A DNA stretch of 64,000 bases, taken from the NCBI GenBank assembly GCA_022836615.1, contig MU405256.1, positions 62,001 to 126,000 on the forward strand, in the 5' to 3' direction. The position numbers and the translations under genes were made by a program. Each line of letters begins with the position of its first letter. The first letter of the stretch is position 1. The notes under the pieces are model-generated. The model ran no database searches. It saw nothing but the letters and a program-made list of their open reading frames with translations, and was not told the origin of the DNA. Of this stretch, positions 44,395 through 55,061 are shown one piece after another. The stretch is from Annulohypoxylon bovei var. microspora (lineage: Eukaryota > Ascomycota > Sordariomycetes > Xylariales > Hypoxylaceae).

Positions 44395-45929
44395 TCATGC
44401 GGTATTAGCGACGGCCTCCTTGGCGTCAACCTTCTTAGCCGGGGGCGCGTCCGTGGTGGAATCTTCGTCACGACCACGTTTGCCGTTTGTCTTCACTTCC
44501 GAATCGCGTTTGGCCTGTTCTTCCTTGACGATCTTCTGGCCTTCCTTGCTCGTGTGGATCTTAGGTCTTCCGTCGTCACGCGGGGCGGACTGTTGCTCGT
44601 TCGCGCGGTCGTTGCCGTTTTGGCCACGATCTCTGCCACGTCCACGGCCGTTGCCTCGACCCCGTCCACGATGATCACGGCGACCACGACGGTCATTGAA
44701 GCCCTCTCGTTGGTCATCATCACGGCGCTTCTTCCAGTTATCGGAGTCATGACCTTGACGATTGCCCCGGGACTCACGATGTCCACGACCAGCTCTGCCA
44801 CCACGATGGCCATTTTGGCGCTGTCCGTTGTTCTGGAACGTGCCCTTGCGGCGTTCCTCTTCCTCGGACTGACGTTCATATTCGAGTTTCGGCATGATCA
44901 TCAATGGGTTATCCTTCCATCGAGGTTCGGGATCCAGGTCGTAGAACTTCTTCCCGGTCTCCTCATCGACCCACTCAACGAAGATAGAGCCCTTGAACGG
45001 CTTCTTCTCCTTGTCTTTCTCGTCACGTCGCAGGCGGACAGCATTGATCTCGCCAAATTGCGAGAGAAAATCCTCGACATCGAATTGTGTAGACTTGCTC
45101 TCTTCGCCAAATCCCTTGATGTAGGTAGTGCGATATTCAATCTTGCGGGTCATCTCGTCACTTGGCTCACACGGCTCCTTTCGATGAACTGTCTCTTCGC
45201 CTTCAGGACCTTCTAAGACAAGGCGGCTACTGGTCTTAAGGGCATCGACGACGGCCGAGTAGGGTTTGAACCGACGCATTCGTGAGAAGCTACAGATCAG
45301 GGAAAGCGGGACAGGCTTGTTGTTCGACCCATCGGTCTTGTTCCACAGAAACTTGTCACTGGGTAAATTGCTGTCGGAAAAGTAGAATTCCACCTAAGAC
45401 ACAATAGTTAGAAATGGTCGTGAGAATTGGGGAGGAAGAGCTTAATTCTTACCTGCCAGCGGATGGCCTTGGGATCGTCCGAGTCCGGGAGAATGGATGG
45501 GTCAGACTTTTCTCTGGTAGGACATCCACCTCTGTTCACCTTGAGCATTCCCTTTGGGGGGTAGCGGATTTGAGGCCACTTTCTCTTCTTGGATTGAACC
45601 TTGGCTTCTTTGTCGTCATCGTCGCCAGGGGCTTCAGCTGCGCCAGTAGACTCTCCGTCCTTGACCTCGGTAGCATCTTGAACGGCATCCTCGGTAGCAT
45701 CTTGAACGGCATCCTCGACAGCATCCTGAACAGCATCCTCGGCGGCATCCTGAACAGCATCCTTGTCATCACCCTTAGTCTCCTCGCTATGCTCGACCTT
45801 GATCTCAACCTTGTCCTTGCCGTTGGTCTCAGGGACTTCGGGGGCAGTGGTAGAGTCGTCAACATCTACCTCGAGCTTCTCGACGGGAGACATAAAACCC
45901 TCGACGGGCTTGATATCTTGGTCACTCAT
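44395..45929 (-). CDS. La-type RNA chaperone (Lhp1/La protein)
   Basis: Two exons, 45929-45453 and 45393-44395, giving 491 residues. An acidic N-terminus carries four 8-residue repeats of the form AVQDA(A/V/T)ED (residues 57-88). The La motif (about 140-235) is split by the intron within RWQVEFYFSDSNLPSDKFLW. An RRM follows (about 247-330; TTYIKGFGEES and KGSIFVEWVDEETGK). The C-terminal third is Arg/Gly-rich (GRGRGNGRGRGRDRG) with nuclear signals (NGKRGRDE, PPAKKVD). La binds the 3' UUU-OH ends of new RNA polymerase III transcripts, protecting pre-tRNA and U6 RNA and helping folding. The long acidic head and RGG tail are larger than in yeast Lhp1 but common in filamentous fungi. Confidence 0.93.
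45666..45761 (-). repeat. 24-bp in-frame repeat in the La gene
   Basis: Four 24-bp units encoding eight residues each (AVQDA-x-ED), an acidic repeat inside the N-terminal region of the La protein. Copy number may vary between strains. Confidence 0.9.
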
Positions 45930-47180
45930 AGTGGTGACAAGAGGGAGCTCCCGGTGGGGATGACTCCGAGACGGTGTGTTGAGTAGAGTGGATGGAACAA
46001 TGACTCAAGTGCAGTGAAGGATTAATCTTCGGTGTTGCAATGTAGATCGGGTAAATGCACAATGGGTGCGCGATAGATATCAAAAGGTTGTTTAGAGGAG
46101 TTGGAAACGATGAATGGTGAGGTACAATGTCTTAGAAAAGATTTTGAATCGAGGTTGGAATTGATTAATGATTGTCGCGGGGCAGAACAGATCGCGGCGG
46201 GGAGTCACGTCAAACGAGCTCGTCCAATGAATGTGAAGGACAATGAGATAGTAGCAGTGTTCTCAACCTTATGAAGGTGTTTTATTCCACAAGAGAATCA
46301 GTGCAATGAAACAAATTGTAAAGTTGAGTGTTTACCAAGTGTGTTTGGTAGAAGGTATGGGAAAAGAAATTCTTGCGACGGAAAAAGAGTTTGTAGCTTT
46401 GAGTTTACCTAGCAGGTGCAGAAAAAGATTGCAGAGATCTTAGTGGGCGGGCAAGGTGGGCTAGGTGGGCTAAGTGAAAAGAAGCTCCAAAGCTCGACCC
46501 ACCTTTTTTCAGGGCGGGGCACGAATTGATCGAACCAGTGCCTACCTGCCTGCTCTAGCAACAATTACCCCACTCTGCCTATTGACCGTTGGAGCTTAGG
46601 ATGTACCTAGGTACCTATCAATCCCATTTCCCTTTTCTCCACCACTTCAGACTCTCGTTCGTCACTGATGATTTCATCTCTCTGATCATAATGGGATTAA
46701 TTAATTCATATATTCACCTAGGAACCTACAAACTGGCAGCTATTAATGAATTATCAAAATCTACAGGCAAGAACCGCACTACGAATATGGTATCATAGGA
46801 CACTGTGAATTGCCAGCGTATTTCTTCATGAAGAAGGCGATGGCATGTCCTAGTACGTTTGTAACTCAGTCACAAACACGTTAATTGTATGCCTATATCC
46901 CCCCTTTGGAGAAGTCACGTTGCTTTACGCCATGCCGTTGATTCTCAAACAGTTGCCCTAGCAGCCTAGTTATATATCTCGATAAAGTTGTCTATGTCGC
47001 TGGATTGGCAAGTTGTTATCTCAATTTATGCTATTGAAACAATGTCACTTGACAGGCTCCTATTATCGACAGGGTGTTCATTCTCAAGAATAGACATTAT
47101 TAGAGGCTATACCCATTTCACCCTCAAGTAAAATAGAACAACTGCAATAGATTCTTAACCTTTACTACCTACCTAGCAGG
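45930..47180. other. Intergenic region
   Basis: Upstream region of the La gene and 3' end of the dioxygenase gene. Includes one TACCTAGGTA palindrome at 46604-46613. No gene seen. Confidence 0.55.
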
Positions 47181-48654
47181 TCATTCTGCTAAGATCCCGA
47201 GTGCTTCACGGCGAGACTTTGAATTCGGATCATAGTACGGTTTCTCTCCGATAGACACAACTCGGTTACCTTGGCGCTTTCCGACATAATCGCTAATTTG
47301 AAGTCAGCTTTTTGAATTTCACTACTACCCGCGTCCCTGTATGACTTACTTTGTAGCGGTATGGAACACGGAGCGGCTAGGTACGTCTTGTTAGAACAAT
47401 CAGATCAGAGCCGAGTTACGGGAGTGACTCACTTGTCCCAGATTGCGAGATCGTTCTTGTTCCATCTGAACCGGACCTGGAGGTCGTGGTTTTCGACGAT
47501 CAACTGGAGGACTAAGATATTGTCAGCGGCCTCCTTGATTAGGGGGGAGTATAGTCTGGGGTGAGATACAGTATGCCTTGAGAATCTCACTCTCGCGCTC
47601 GGTAACCCCGTTGATCCAGCCGGCTTCTACCTGACCAGCTGCGCCAAAAAGGCTCTTCCATCCCGTCACCGGGTTGGTGCGAATTAGGGGACTGGCATAT
47701 TTAGTTCACATCCTCTACTTGCACTATCAGGACAATAGTTCTACTTACTGCTCTGCCTTGAAGTCGAGACCGTTATTCTCAGGAGAACCCCGGTTTTGAT
47801 CGATAAGCTCCTCGCCGAAGTCGTTCTGGACCTTGACGAAACCTGGTTGGTTATGGGTGGCGGTAAGGCTCTCCGCGAGTTTCCGAATAGGCGGCGATAG
47901 GCGATCATAGGCTTCGTATCCCGATGCCCAGAGTGTATCACCGCCGGCATCGTCGGGAGGCAGGATGATCTTTAGGATGGCATAATCTGAAGGAATGTTC
48001 TCAAATGTGATACTGTTTACTGTTTTAGCAGAATGGCTTTGATGATTAAAACGGGTTTCACGTACTCCGCGTGCCAGCCGTGGCTCGCAATCTTCTTTGA
48101 GAAGCCGGTAAAGCGATCCTTGTAAAACTTGCGGTTTTGCTCGGAAGAGATGATGGACACTTCATCGTCCAGGCGGCCGTTCTCGTCGACGGGGATGCCC
48201 CGTTTACTATTTGAGAGGGCATGTCGATGAAGAGTAGATGTTTCCGGCTTGCCGGTAAGTTTTCCGAGTCGGTCACCCAGGAGCTTCTGGTCATCGATGT
48301 TGAGATCCTGGTTGCGGAAGAACACAACGCCTCGCTCCGAGACTACTGGTGGTTAGACTCTCAAACCACTAAAGTTCTGACACATCTCTAAAGGTGCTTA
48401 CTCAAGATCGCCAAGTCTCGGATCTTGGTGTCATCGTGTAAGATTTCACTGAGCTGAAGCTTAGGGAACTCTCGACCAATGACTTTAGTATGATCAAATT
48501 GATCGTATGAGTCAAGACTTCCGGAGTATTTTAAAGGTCCATCAAGTTTGGAGCTAGTTGATGTTTTAATAGGCACGGGGCCGGCAGACTTCTTCAGAGT
48601 CTCAGGGGCTGGCGCTTCAGATTGCACGTCAACATCTGCAGCAGGAGGAGCCAT
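47181..48654 (-). CDS. TauD-family alpha-ketoglutarate-dependent dioxygenase
   Basis: Seven exons: 48654-48402, 48345-48066, 48012-47749, 47691-47570, 47511-47433, 47376-47350 (27 nt) and 47292-47181, giving 378 residues. A non-heme iron enzyme coupling 2-oxoglutarate decarboxylation to hydroxylation of a small substrate; fungal relatives act on sulfonates such as taurine, or on alkyl sulfates. Iron ligands are visible: His176-x-Asp178 (GWHADITFE, formed across intron 2) and His338 (NRSVFHTAT). RGVVFFRNQDL, TLHRHAL and GGDTLWASGYEAYDRLSP are family marks. A cytosolic enzyme, since no targeting signal is seen. Substrate cannot be told. The very small sixth exon is required to bring in the second histidine. 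Confidence 0.92.
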
Positions 48655-49588
48655 GACGATGAAAGATATTCAAGAGGTAACAACTAGTCGAACGATCACT
48701 TTAACTCAGAATTTGCTTAGTTCTTAGTTATTGTGAGCGTAGACTTTTTTACTTTGAGTTCTAAGCTATTTCAGCCTTCCATCTTACTTTATACAAAGCG
48801 ATTCCGCGATCAGACTCCACTCCCACGCCAAGCTATACGGCTTTCTCAATCGCCTAGCAGAATCACGTCAATGGCCTCGCTATCTTCGACGAATCGTCAA
48901 GTCGCGATGAAGATATCTCCAAATGAGATCAGATACCCCGCGAATAACGTCAAGCTGAATATTGAGCTTGCGGAGGGGTTTGCTATTGAATCCCAGCGAA
49001 TGAAACCCCCATGTTCTATGAGTCTGTTTCCCGTGACGTAGAATATGACCGATTATGCGTGTATCTATATTCCGTGCTTATATGTACGTTGAGCTTTATC
49101 AGAGGCATGATACGAGCGGCTTAGTTCTACTGGCAGGTTTAATGTAGTACATGTCTGTAGGATCTCATAGACTAGGTTCCCACGTATCATATCAGTTTGT
49201 AATGTAAAGAAGATGTCTGACAAAGGGGTTTTGCATTCTAACACTTTGACCTCGATCTACTCAAATATCTCCTCTAAGCAAGCAGGGGTGTTGCTCATAA
49301 AATAAATTATTAAGAGTATGTAGGGGACGGACAGACCGAGAATCTACCATACATTTTAACTTCAGTTTAAAAGCCTTAATCCTATGCTAAGGTAAGTATC
49401 TAGTTATCTATAACTACCTAGTTACGTGTAGTAAGTATAAAGTAGTTGATTTGTAAAAGTGATGTACTGTCATGTAATACTACATCTATGTAAGTGAAAT
49501 AGGAAATCTATCGTTTCTATAATATCACTCAACTCACTCACTGCCCCCATCAACAACCTTCTCAGCGAAATCTCCAACTAGCAACTAC
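48655..49588. other. Intergenic region
   Basis: Promoter of the dioxygenase gene and 3' flank of the beta-helix gene. An ORF of 56 codons from ATG 48871 (plus strand) is open but resembles nothing. Confidence 0.5.
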
Positions 49589-51127
49589 CTAGTTAGTAGT
49601 GCCCTTTCTCTTGGAAAGCTGGGCACTAAAGAGACTCTGTGGCGTGACAGCCTTTCCTGTCCCGACCATAGTTCCATTCGTGTCCGTAACCTTCCCGGTA
49701 ACCCCGATCCCGAAACTGACACCCAGAGGCGGGCTCTGTATCGTCACCGCTCCTCGAACGTTCCAAGCCACTCCGGCATTGATCGCCCAGCCGTGACCGG
49801 ACCCAGCGTTTCCTCGGTTGAAGTAGATAACGCCAGCATCGGTGTTCTCGGCGAGAAGACCGTGAGCCCAGCGTTGGTGGGGGTATATCTGCTGCAAGTC
49901 CGACTGTACGACGTGGCGCAGGACGGCGTTGGGGCCCGGAGTTCCAGCTTGTGTCGCCACGGAAAACGCCTTGGCTGTCTTGATGCCGTATTGCCCGCAG
50001 TCTTGTACCAGCACTTGCGAGCCCATGATTCCTATATCTGCTGGATATCCTGCCGACTTGTCCGTGTTGCGGTCTCGGTATAGACTAACATGGTCCAATG
50101 TGATGCGACTGGCGTTGGCCTGGATGTTGATGAAGGTGTTGAAGCCTGTCACGTTTATTTGGCGTATGTAACTGTCGACGGTCCAAGGAGAGACGGATAT
50201 AGCTTCTGAGTTACATCCGTTCTTGCTATTGAGGGCTACCCCTGAGCAGGTGGGGGTGAGTGTGATGGACAAGTTCTCAAGACCTATCTCTGATGAAATA
50301 GCAGGAGCTGTGTAAGTGGCCAGGTAAGGGCTCATATAATTCTTGTCTAGGGCATCGGTGAGTGGGACGGTCAACGTGACTTTATTGCCACTAATAGCCT
50401 GGATTATTCGAGGTTGCTGTACCAATTGTCCTTCCTGTCGATGAGATTAGTCTTCCGCTAAGTTAAGAGCAAAATGTCTAGTCACCCATCTATAGTGTCA
50501 ACTTACCTTAATCCAAGTTTGGGGCTTGTTGTCACGAGTAAGATCTGCCATGCCATCGTATCTGATCCACTTTGCCGTCGCGGCACGGTTGACAAAGACA
50601 GCCTGTCCCACTTTCAGTCCCTTGGTGTCTTTTACAGTTACCGTGCTGGCGCCAACTCCCACGTAGCTGTCGGTGATGCTGTTAGTACTCAGGGCTTGCA
50701 CCTTGTGAGCCGTGCCATTCCCCAACGAAATCAGTGGGACGCCATCTTTCAACTTCGAAACAGATAGGTGAGTGGACGCGATGCCAGAACCCCTTAGTGT
50801 CGTCCCGTTCGGGATATTCAAGCCGGGTGATATTTTGAACGTTCCTGCACCGAGTAGCACAACGCCTCCTCCAGAGGTGGAGGCCTTGTTCAACGCTGCC
50901 TGGATCTGGGAAGTCTGATCGTTGGACGAAGCCTTCAGAGTGGTCGAGCTTGGGCTGGTAGCGGATGGAAGAGCTTTGTCCGAGGCATGATAGCCGCAAA
51001 AACTGAAATCAGGAAGATGGTCGCCGCGACTGTTTTTGATGGTGGTCCAATCGATATCGGCAGCAATTGCGCATTGCCCTAAAGCAAGCAACCAGGTTGC
51101 CGAAGCAAGAACGGAGGCTCCCAGCAT
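49589..51127 (-). CDS. Secreted right-handed beta-helix (pectin-lyase-fold) protein
   Basis: Two exons, 51127-50507 and 50434-49589, giving 488 residues. A clear signal peptide (SVLASATWLLALGQCAIAA) implies secretion. The sequence LPDFSFCGYHASDKALP followed by SQIQAALNKASTSGGGVVLL and GTFKISPGLNIPNGTTLRGS is the usual entry into a parallel beta-helix of the pectin-lyase superfamily; the second exon continues with short Asn/Ile-rich turns (INIQANASRITLDHVSLY). Such proteins are polysaccharide lyases or hydrolases, and this subgroup has no function I can name. I cannot point to catalytic residues. The neighbouring sugar epimerase and regulator suggest carbohydrate use. Complete, no frameshift. 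Confidence 0.85.
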
Positions 51128-52044
51128 GTTGATGGAAGACGGAATATATAATGTGAATATTGGGAAGGCTGTTGTAAAGAAGTCGTTGTCCTTGCACCTA
51201 AATTTGAGCCAAGAAATGGCAGCTGAGCTGGTATTTATGTGCTTTCAATAGATCTAGTTTGGACTCAGTTTATAGTATCGTGCTCCTGATCGTCACTCAA
51301 ATTGACCATTTGATCATACTCTTCATAGAGTTGTCCTATTAGCAAAATACCTCTCCATAGAAGTACCTGAGACTCACTACTGTATCTGAATATATCACGA
51401 AAAGTCGAGATCTAGTATTAAATTGTTGTAGTGATAGGTATGTAGTAATAGGCTATGATGAACATATTCGCACCATCCTACTCTATTCGGTATAATGAAC
51501 CAATCATTCATTGATCTTATGTTATTCAGCACTAGTTCTTGATATTGGAATTGTAGGCCTAAGAAGAGATTATACTGCGACGATGAATAATCTTACGGAA
51601 TAAGATTGACCGAATAATTAAAATCGAGATGTTCACCAATCTACCTGGGTCCTGGGTAGGTGGTTTGAAAAGAACTGACATTTGTACTACTTGAGTGTGG
51701 TGGTACCAAACTAATTTTGTCACAAAACCCCTTATTTCTACCAGTCGAAATAATTTACTTCATATCCAAACATGGTCGATGGTAACCTATAAGCCGTTGG
51801 GGGTGTCAGCTCTGATGTAGGGGGCGGCCCATAAGATGCATTGTTCAGGGGGTTGGGGGTCTTGATTCTATCTCAAGCCGAAAACAACTAAATTTCCTCT
51901 TAATATCTTGCGAATCCTTGTGTGCCCTAAACGTAGGTGGAAATAACTAGACAGGGGTAATTATCAGCTTGCTTATTGTGGCGTTATGCCCTAGCATTAG
52001 AGCCTTGCCATCACGAATTCATATGTCCCCCGAACAACATCATC
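51128..52044. other. Intergenic region
   Basis: Promoter of the beta-helix gene; AT-rich, no other feature recognised. Confidence 0.5.
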
Positions 52045-52938
52045 TTATTTGATTAGCGGTAATATCGTCTCCGCCGACCGTGCCAACAACTTGGTGTAGA
52101 AATCATCCCTCAGGACACCGCTGGCATGGTCCTTGAGGAACTGCAAGGTCCCTTCGTCCACATCCCACGGCTCGGCCTCCATCTGCTCCGACCCGAAAGC
52201 TCCGCCCGGAGTCCGATCGATTGGCGGCATGGCTTCGTGAGCCAGCCCGCCCTTATAATTAATCTCGCGCAGCGTCCGGATGATGAGGGGCCAGTCCAAG
52301 TTCCCATCTCCCGGAGAAAGTCGATTGTTGTCACCAAGGTGGAAGTCGAAAAGCTTGTTGCCGCACCTGCGTAGTGCGTCGATTAAATCGGGTTCTTCAA
52401 TATTCATGTGAAAGGGGTCAAATGCGATGCCAAGATTCGGGACTTTTGCCTCGTCGATAAGTCGTAAAACTTGAGAGATATTGGTGATCAAGTACGTCTC
52501 GAAGCGGTTTAGAGGCTCTATAGCTATACGGATCTCTTTCAACGCGGCATATAGCGCTACCTCTCTCACGCCCTGCACGACCCATTGCCACTCATCATGC
52601 GGACTCGCTTTCGGCTGTAGCTTGCCTACTGTGCAAGGGACCAGTGTCACCACCTTTGCACCCAGTCCGGTGGCCAAGTCGACGAGACTCTTCATATAGT
52701 CAATCGTAGCTCCGCGCTGGGTTGGATCTACGGCAGCTAGATCTCGGGTGCCGTACATGATTGTTACGACGGCCCAGCAAGATATACCATATTTCTTTAG
52801 GATAAACAGGGTCTCGTCTATATGATATCTCGACGGCTCGCCAGCGAGCTCGATCGACGTATAGCCGAGAGAAGACGCCCTCTTAAGAGTTACCTCAAGA
52901 GGCTCAGGTCGCATCCATGTGTGAGTTGATAAATGCAT
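52045..52938 (-). CDS. Sugar epimerase, D-tagatose 3-epimerase/xylose-isomerase-like TIM barrel
   Basis: Single exon, 297 residues. TIM-barrel metal enzyme of the AP-endonuclease-2 superfamily. Candidate catalytic and metal residues are Glu141 (IAIEPLNRFETYL), Asp174 (GIAFDPFHMN), His200 (FDFHLGDNN) and Glu235 (LAHEAMPP). Their spacing of 33, 26 and 35 residues equals that between Glu152, Asp185, His211 and Glu246 of Pseudomonas cichorii D-tagatose 3-epimerase as I remember it. This supports interconversion of ketohexoses at C3, though the exact substrate is open; keto-inositol or hydroxypyruvate isomerases are near relatives. No targeting signal, hence cytosolic. It is divergent from the regulator gene at 53349 and 917 bp from the beta-helix gene. 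Confidence 0.88.
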   Translation of the reverse strand: MHLSTHTWMRPEPLEVTLKRASSLGYTSIELAGEPSRYHIDETLFILKKYGISCWAVVTIMYGTRDLAAVDPTQRGATIDYMKSLVDLATGLGAKVVTLVPCTVGKLQPKASPHDEWQWVVQGVREVALYAALKEIRIAIEPLNRFETYLITNISQVLRLIDEAKVPNLGIAFDPFHMNIEEPDLIDALRRCGNKLFDFHLGDNNRLSPGDGNLDWPLIIRTLREINYKGGLAHEAMPPIDRTPGGAFGSEQMEAEPWDVDEGTLQFLKDHASGVLRDDFYTKLLARSAETILPLIK

Positions 52939-53348
52939 GTTGAAGATCGTATATTCTCAAATTTTCGAAATCATCCAGTGATATTTTCTGAGGCTTGATG
53001 AGAGTCGCCATTGAAATCGAGATAACTATCGGTGATGAGCTCATCCTTATATATGTGCCGGTAGGTATGATATACACATAGAGTGCTGGGCATGTTTGTG
53101 TCCAGCGGTATAGCAAGCGCACTGATTTACCACAAGACATTGCGAAATACGCACATGATTGCGTACTATTTCCAACGATGTTAGTTGTCAGCAATGGATT
53201 TATAATCCATTAAGCCAATAGACGCAGCGTTGCAATAAGAGCAATGATCTCCGGACTTGCCGGATCGAGCAGGCCCGCACACCGCCGCACTCTGCGGACT
53301 TGCTTTTATTAACTGAAACATCAACCTACAACCTGCCAACGACAAGAT
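52939..53348. promoter_or_regulatory. Shared divergent promoter of epimerase and regulator genes
   Basis: 410 bp between two divergent start codons. It contains a CGG-N5-CCG palindrome (53251-53263) and a second copy of its half, CGGACTTGC (53295-53303), the arrangement typical of zinc-cluster regulator targets. Confidence 0.5.
53251..53263. promoter_or_regulatory. Candidate zinc-cluster operator, CCGG-N5-CCGG
   Basis: CCGGACTTGCCGG: inverted CGG triplets five bases apart. Zn2Cys6 dimers commonly bind CGG-Nx-CCG with a family-specific x. CGGACTTGC occurs again at 53295-53303, 32 bp closer to the regulator ATG. Confidence 0.45.
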
Positions 53349-55061
53349 ATGAAAAACATCAGATTTCTCGGAGACGGCGGCGATGGTTGTGGGTCGAAAC
53401 GCAAACAGGTGCGGCGGGCTTGTGATTCCTGTAGAAGAGGAAAACGCAGATGTCGTCATGACCCTAGTAGCGATGCCCCGGTACAGCAGGGAGACGTGAT
53501 CCAAAAAGCGACGGTTACGGCGGACTTACCAGATGGCCGTGAATATGTTCATTCGTCACATCGCCAATCTCAAGAACTACTGGGTGTTAGGGAGACACAT
53601 GAGCAGAGCCAGCACTCTTCACCGTCCACATCAACCCTAAGGCCCACAGTTCCCTTCGCCGGCCCTTCGTCAGCGCACTCTCTTCTTCTATCTGCTTGCG
53701 CAGCTCCTAATATGGTAGCTCCCGGTATAGACTTAGATGCGGCACATAGGCTCCCTCATTTCCGCGTTCTACGCCCTTCCTTTCAGGATATGAAGGCGCC
53801 TCCCTCGGAGCGGCGACCAGGCGTGGGCCCAGGTTATCTCCCCATGGTGGTCAGGGCAGTCTTGCCATATCTGGAAATCGAATGTCTCCAGATGGTTCCG
53901 CCCCGACAGGATCTCGATGCCCTCATAGAGATTTTCAAGCAGGAAATCCACCCGATCTTGCCAATAGTAGACTTCGGCACGCAAGCGCTTACAGGGCCCG
54001 CGAGTAGCGAGAATCCGGCGTCCATCATAATGAGACAGGCTATCTGTCTGGCTGTCTGCAAGAACGCCTCTGCCAGACAGCATCTCAACCTTCCAGAACA
54101 TGAGAACGCAAATACCCTTGCCCATACACCCCGATCTTTTGCCGACATGCTCTTCGGTGCCCTAAAGATAGCCCAAGATATTGGTCTCGTTGGCGATAGG
54201 GTGGAGCCCGTCCAGGTCCTTGCACTGATGACCTTTCACTCTTATGGACCCGATGGCGACGATGAAGTTGCCCGGTTATTTAATCAGGCGGTACATTTTG
54301 CGTACTCTGCTGGCTTACATTACCCCTCGCGACAAGAGAGCTCTATTCCGGAAGCACGGCGTGTGGAGTTGCTTTGCTCACTCTTTGCCCTTGACAAGAT
54401 TATTGCCATGACCAGCGGCCGACCAACCATAATCCACAGTAGCGAAATATGCTTACCAGCATATGACGGTGTTGTAATGAAGGCGCTATCTCCCGGTCTT
54501 AGACTATTTTTTCGTCTAAGCCAAATGCTTGATCGTGTCCTAGACCTTTATCGGGCACGGCTAGCCGATGAAATGGCAAAGGAAAAATGTGTGTGGGAAG
54601 CATCATGGCCAGAATTTGAGGACCTAGCCAGGGACTGTAAGATCCAGACCATGAGAACTTCTCTGCAAGCCTGTTTGGAGCTCCTCTACCATATCGTTGG
54701 AGTCATATCTTACCGTCCATCCCAACTTATATCCCTTAGCCATCATCCTGAAAGTACTCCGGAAAGCACACCGCACCCCACGATCCAAAGCTCCAAAGTT
54801 AGACATAAATACTGTGCCCAGAAGATCTCATTTATCCTTAGCCTAGGGACATCGAAGTTCCCCTTTATTCCATATGCAGCATCCCTCTCCTTGAGCGTAG
54901 CTCTACGCAATATGAGTCAAGCTACGCTTGAGAGCACGAGAATGATGGCAAAAGACGACGTGGAAAGAAGCCTGAGCGTTCTCGAGGGATTGGCAGAGAC
55001 ATACTGGCATGCGGAATCGGCGGGTACGGTCGGTCGTCAAATATTTCAGAGCCTTGGATAA
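53349..55061 (+). CDS. Fungal-specific transcription factor with an incomplete-looking zinc cluster
   Basis: Single exon, 570 residues from ATG 53349. The N-terminus KRKQVRRACDSCRRGKRRCRH is the first half of a Zn2Cys6 cluster (Cys25, Cys28, Cys35), but the expected second C-x2-C-x6-C does not follow: there is no further cysteine until the far side of a Ser/Thr-rich linker. I found no intron or frameshift that would supply it. Residues about 160-420 fit the fungal transcription factor middle homology region (RQAICLAVCKNASARQ, ARLFNQAVHFAYSAGLHYP, RRVELLCSLFALDKIIAMTS then GRPTII). It presumably acts in the nucleus and, by position, on the divergent epimerase gene and itself. Some fungal regulators do carry such three-Cys N-termini, so loss of DNA binding should not be assumed. 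Confidence 0.85.
   Translation: MKNIRFLGDGGDGCGSKRKQVRRACDSCRRGKRRCRHDPSSDAPVQQGDVIQKATVTADLPDGREYVHSSHRQSQELLGVRETHEQSQHSSPSTSTLRPTVPFAGPSSAHSLLLSACAAPNMVAPGIDLDAAHRLPHFRVLRPSFQDMKAPPSERRPGVGPGYLPMVVRAVLPYLEIECLQMVPPRQDLDALIEIFKQEIHPILPIVDFGTQALTGPASSENPASIIMRQAICLAVCKNASARQHLNLPEHENANTLAHTPRSFADMLFGALKIAQDIGLVGDRVEPVQVLALMTFHSYGPDGDDEVARLFNQAVHFAYSAGLHYPSRQESSIPEARRVELLCSLFALDKIIAMTSGRPTIIHSSEICLPAYDGVVMKALSPGLRLFFRLSQMLDRVLDLYRARLADEMAKEKCVWEASWPEFEDLARDCKIQTMRTSLQACLELLYHIVGVISYRPSQLISLSHHPESTPESTPHPTIQSSKVRHKYCAQKISFILSLGTSKFPFIPYAASLSLSVALRNMSQATLESTRMMAKDDVERSLSVLEGLAETYWHAESAGTVGRQIFQSLG

Noticed and set aside
48871..49041. Possible 56-residue gene upstream of the dioxygenase
   Set aside because: Has an ATG and reads smoothly but shows no family resemblance, and it is short enough to be chance.
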